Below, one piece after another: positions 63,411-64,000 of a DNA stretch of 64,000 nt (positions are counted from its first letter, which is position 1; the number at the start of each line of letters is the position of its first letter). A model generated the notes under the pieces. It did not search any database and was not told the DNA's origin. It saw nothing but the letters and a program-made list of their open reading frames with translations. The position numbers were made by a program, and so were the translations under genes. Where the stretch lies: positions 62,001-126,000 of the forward strand of contig JACQZW010000034.1 in the NCBI GenBank assembly GCA_016213675.1. Direction: 5' to 3'. This stretch comes from Acidobacteriota bacterium. GTDB taxonomy: Bacteria; Acidobacteriota; Thermoanaerobaculia; Thermoanaerobaculales; Thermoanaerobaculaceae.

Positions 63411-64000
63411 ATGGAGTGGCGGCTGATCGTCGACGGGGCGGGTCCGGGCGCGTGGAACATGGCGGTGGACGAGGCGCTCGCCGACGCGGTCGCCGCCGGC
63501 GCTTCGGCGCCGGTGCTGCGCCTGTACCGCTGGGACCCGCCGTGCCTGTCGCTCGGCTTCGCCCAGGGCGTCGAGGCGGCCGACCGCGCGTTCTGCGCCG
63601 CCCACGGCATCGACCTGGTGCGCCGTCCCACCGGCGGGCGGGCCGTGCTCCACCACCTCGAGCAGACCTACTGCGTCTGCGCCCCGCTCGGCGTCGGGCC
63701 GTTCTCCCACGACCTCCAGGCCGCCTACCGGACGATCTGTCGGGCGCTGGTGACCGGCCTGCAAGGGCTCGGCGTGCCGGCGGAGCTCTCCGGCTCGCCC
63801 GAGGGCGGGATAATCCGGCCGACCGAGGCGATCCCCTGCTTCGTGGGTCCCGCGTCCGGCGAGGTCGTCGTCGGCGGGCGCAAGCTGCTCGGCTCGGCGA
63901 TGCGGCGGGTGGGCGACACGATCCTCCAGCACGGCGCGCTGTTGGAGGGCTGGGACGGGGCGCTGCAGGCGGGGTGCTTGGGCCTCGCCGACGACGCCGG
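63411..64000 (+). CDS. Lipoate-protein ligase A family protein (partial)
   Basis: The first 196 codons of a BPL/LPL-fold protein; the gene runs off the right edge. Motifs are WNMAVDEALADAV at the N-terminus, RRPTGGRAVLHHLEQTYCV for the lipoyl-AMP site, and GGRKLLGSAMRR with the catalytic lysine. It would attach lipoate or octanoate to dehydrogenase complexes or GcvH. The ATG at 63411 lies 8 nt from TAGACT (63397-63402), the leaderless arrangement again. The end of the gene is not seen, so an octanoyltransferase variant is possible. Confidence 0.85.
   Translation, partial: MEWRLIVDGAGPGAWNMAVDEALADAVAAGASAPVLRLYRWDPPCLSLGFAQGVEAADRAFCAAHGIDLVRRPTGGRAVLHHLEQTYCVCAPLGVGPFSHDLQAAYRTICRALVTGLQGLGVPAELSGSPEGGIIRPTEAIPCFVGPASGEVVVGGRKLLGSAMRRVGDTILQHGALLEGWDGALQAGCLGLADDA

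Overview
This window is a GC-rich, gene-dense bacterial chromosome segment with no tRNA, rRNA, CRISPR array or complete insertion sequence that I could recognise. It fits a member of the Acidobacteriota, perhaps the Thermoanaerobaculia. The grounds are an Oar-like TonB receptor with a carboxypeptidase-regulatory N-terminus, GldA/GldF/GldG-like and DUF4340 genes in one operon, mitochondrial-type aconitase, a eukaryote-type adenylosuccinate lyase and many secreted repeat proteins. This placement is an inference from gene content, not a phylogeny. Many genes carry a TAnnnT -10 box 6-8 nt before the start codon, so leaderless transcription looks common.

Layout. 1-2.7 kb: start of a UbiA-type prenyl/phosphoribosyl transferase (-), tlyA and a secreted modular protein. 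2.7-9 kb (-): a RAM-domain regulator, DUF1028 protein, metallo-hydrolase, PIN-PhoH protein, a small inverted-repeat element and a large protein with a decayed class III cyclase domain. 9-16.8 kb: comM, small membrane proteins, an LtaS-like enzyme, ubiE-folD-coaE, and rdgB. 16.8-23.6 kb: an FHA-GAF-cyclase and two divergent, paralogous membrane phosphodiesterase-TPR proteins. 23.6-31.8 kb: a TonB receptor behind a sigma-54 promoter, a 7TM protein with a degenerate GGDEF domain, RlpA, PurB and an active-looking diguanylate cyclase. 31.9-38.8 kb (+): arcC-argF, then a sigma-54-driven ABC/Gld/DUF4340 operon. 38.8-45.6 kb (-): an alpha/beta hydrolase with an element-derived tail, an NtrC-type regulator with its PDZ-GAF-PAS histidine kinase, a DUF4097 lipoprotein, a long inverted repeat and a CBS protein. 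45.8-48.1 kb: aconitase. 48.2-53.3 kb (-): two secreted proteins sharing a roughly 230-residue module, plus a broken copy of its end. 53.4-58.8 kb (-): a RiPP-type cassette of SDR, Tat-PqqD-like protein, three tandem radical SAM/SPASM enzymes and a 13-cysteine precursor-like peptide. 59-64 kb: a Ca2+/Na+ antiporter, NhaA, an ICMT-like methyltransferase, an aminotransferase and the start of a lipoate-protein ligase.

The most notable system is the RiPP cassette. SDR, Tat-PqqD and the enzymes lie in one compact operon behind a sigma-70 promoter. The last radical SAM gene overlaps the peptide gene by four bases, which points to coupled synthesis of enzyme and substrate. Further signals not explained by ordinary genes are at least nine intergenic tracts with a strict 7-base period, two copies of an inverted-repeat element that each abut a gene's 3' end, a roughly 225-bp long inverted repeat, and two sigma-54 promoters in a window that also encodes a sigma-54 activator.
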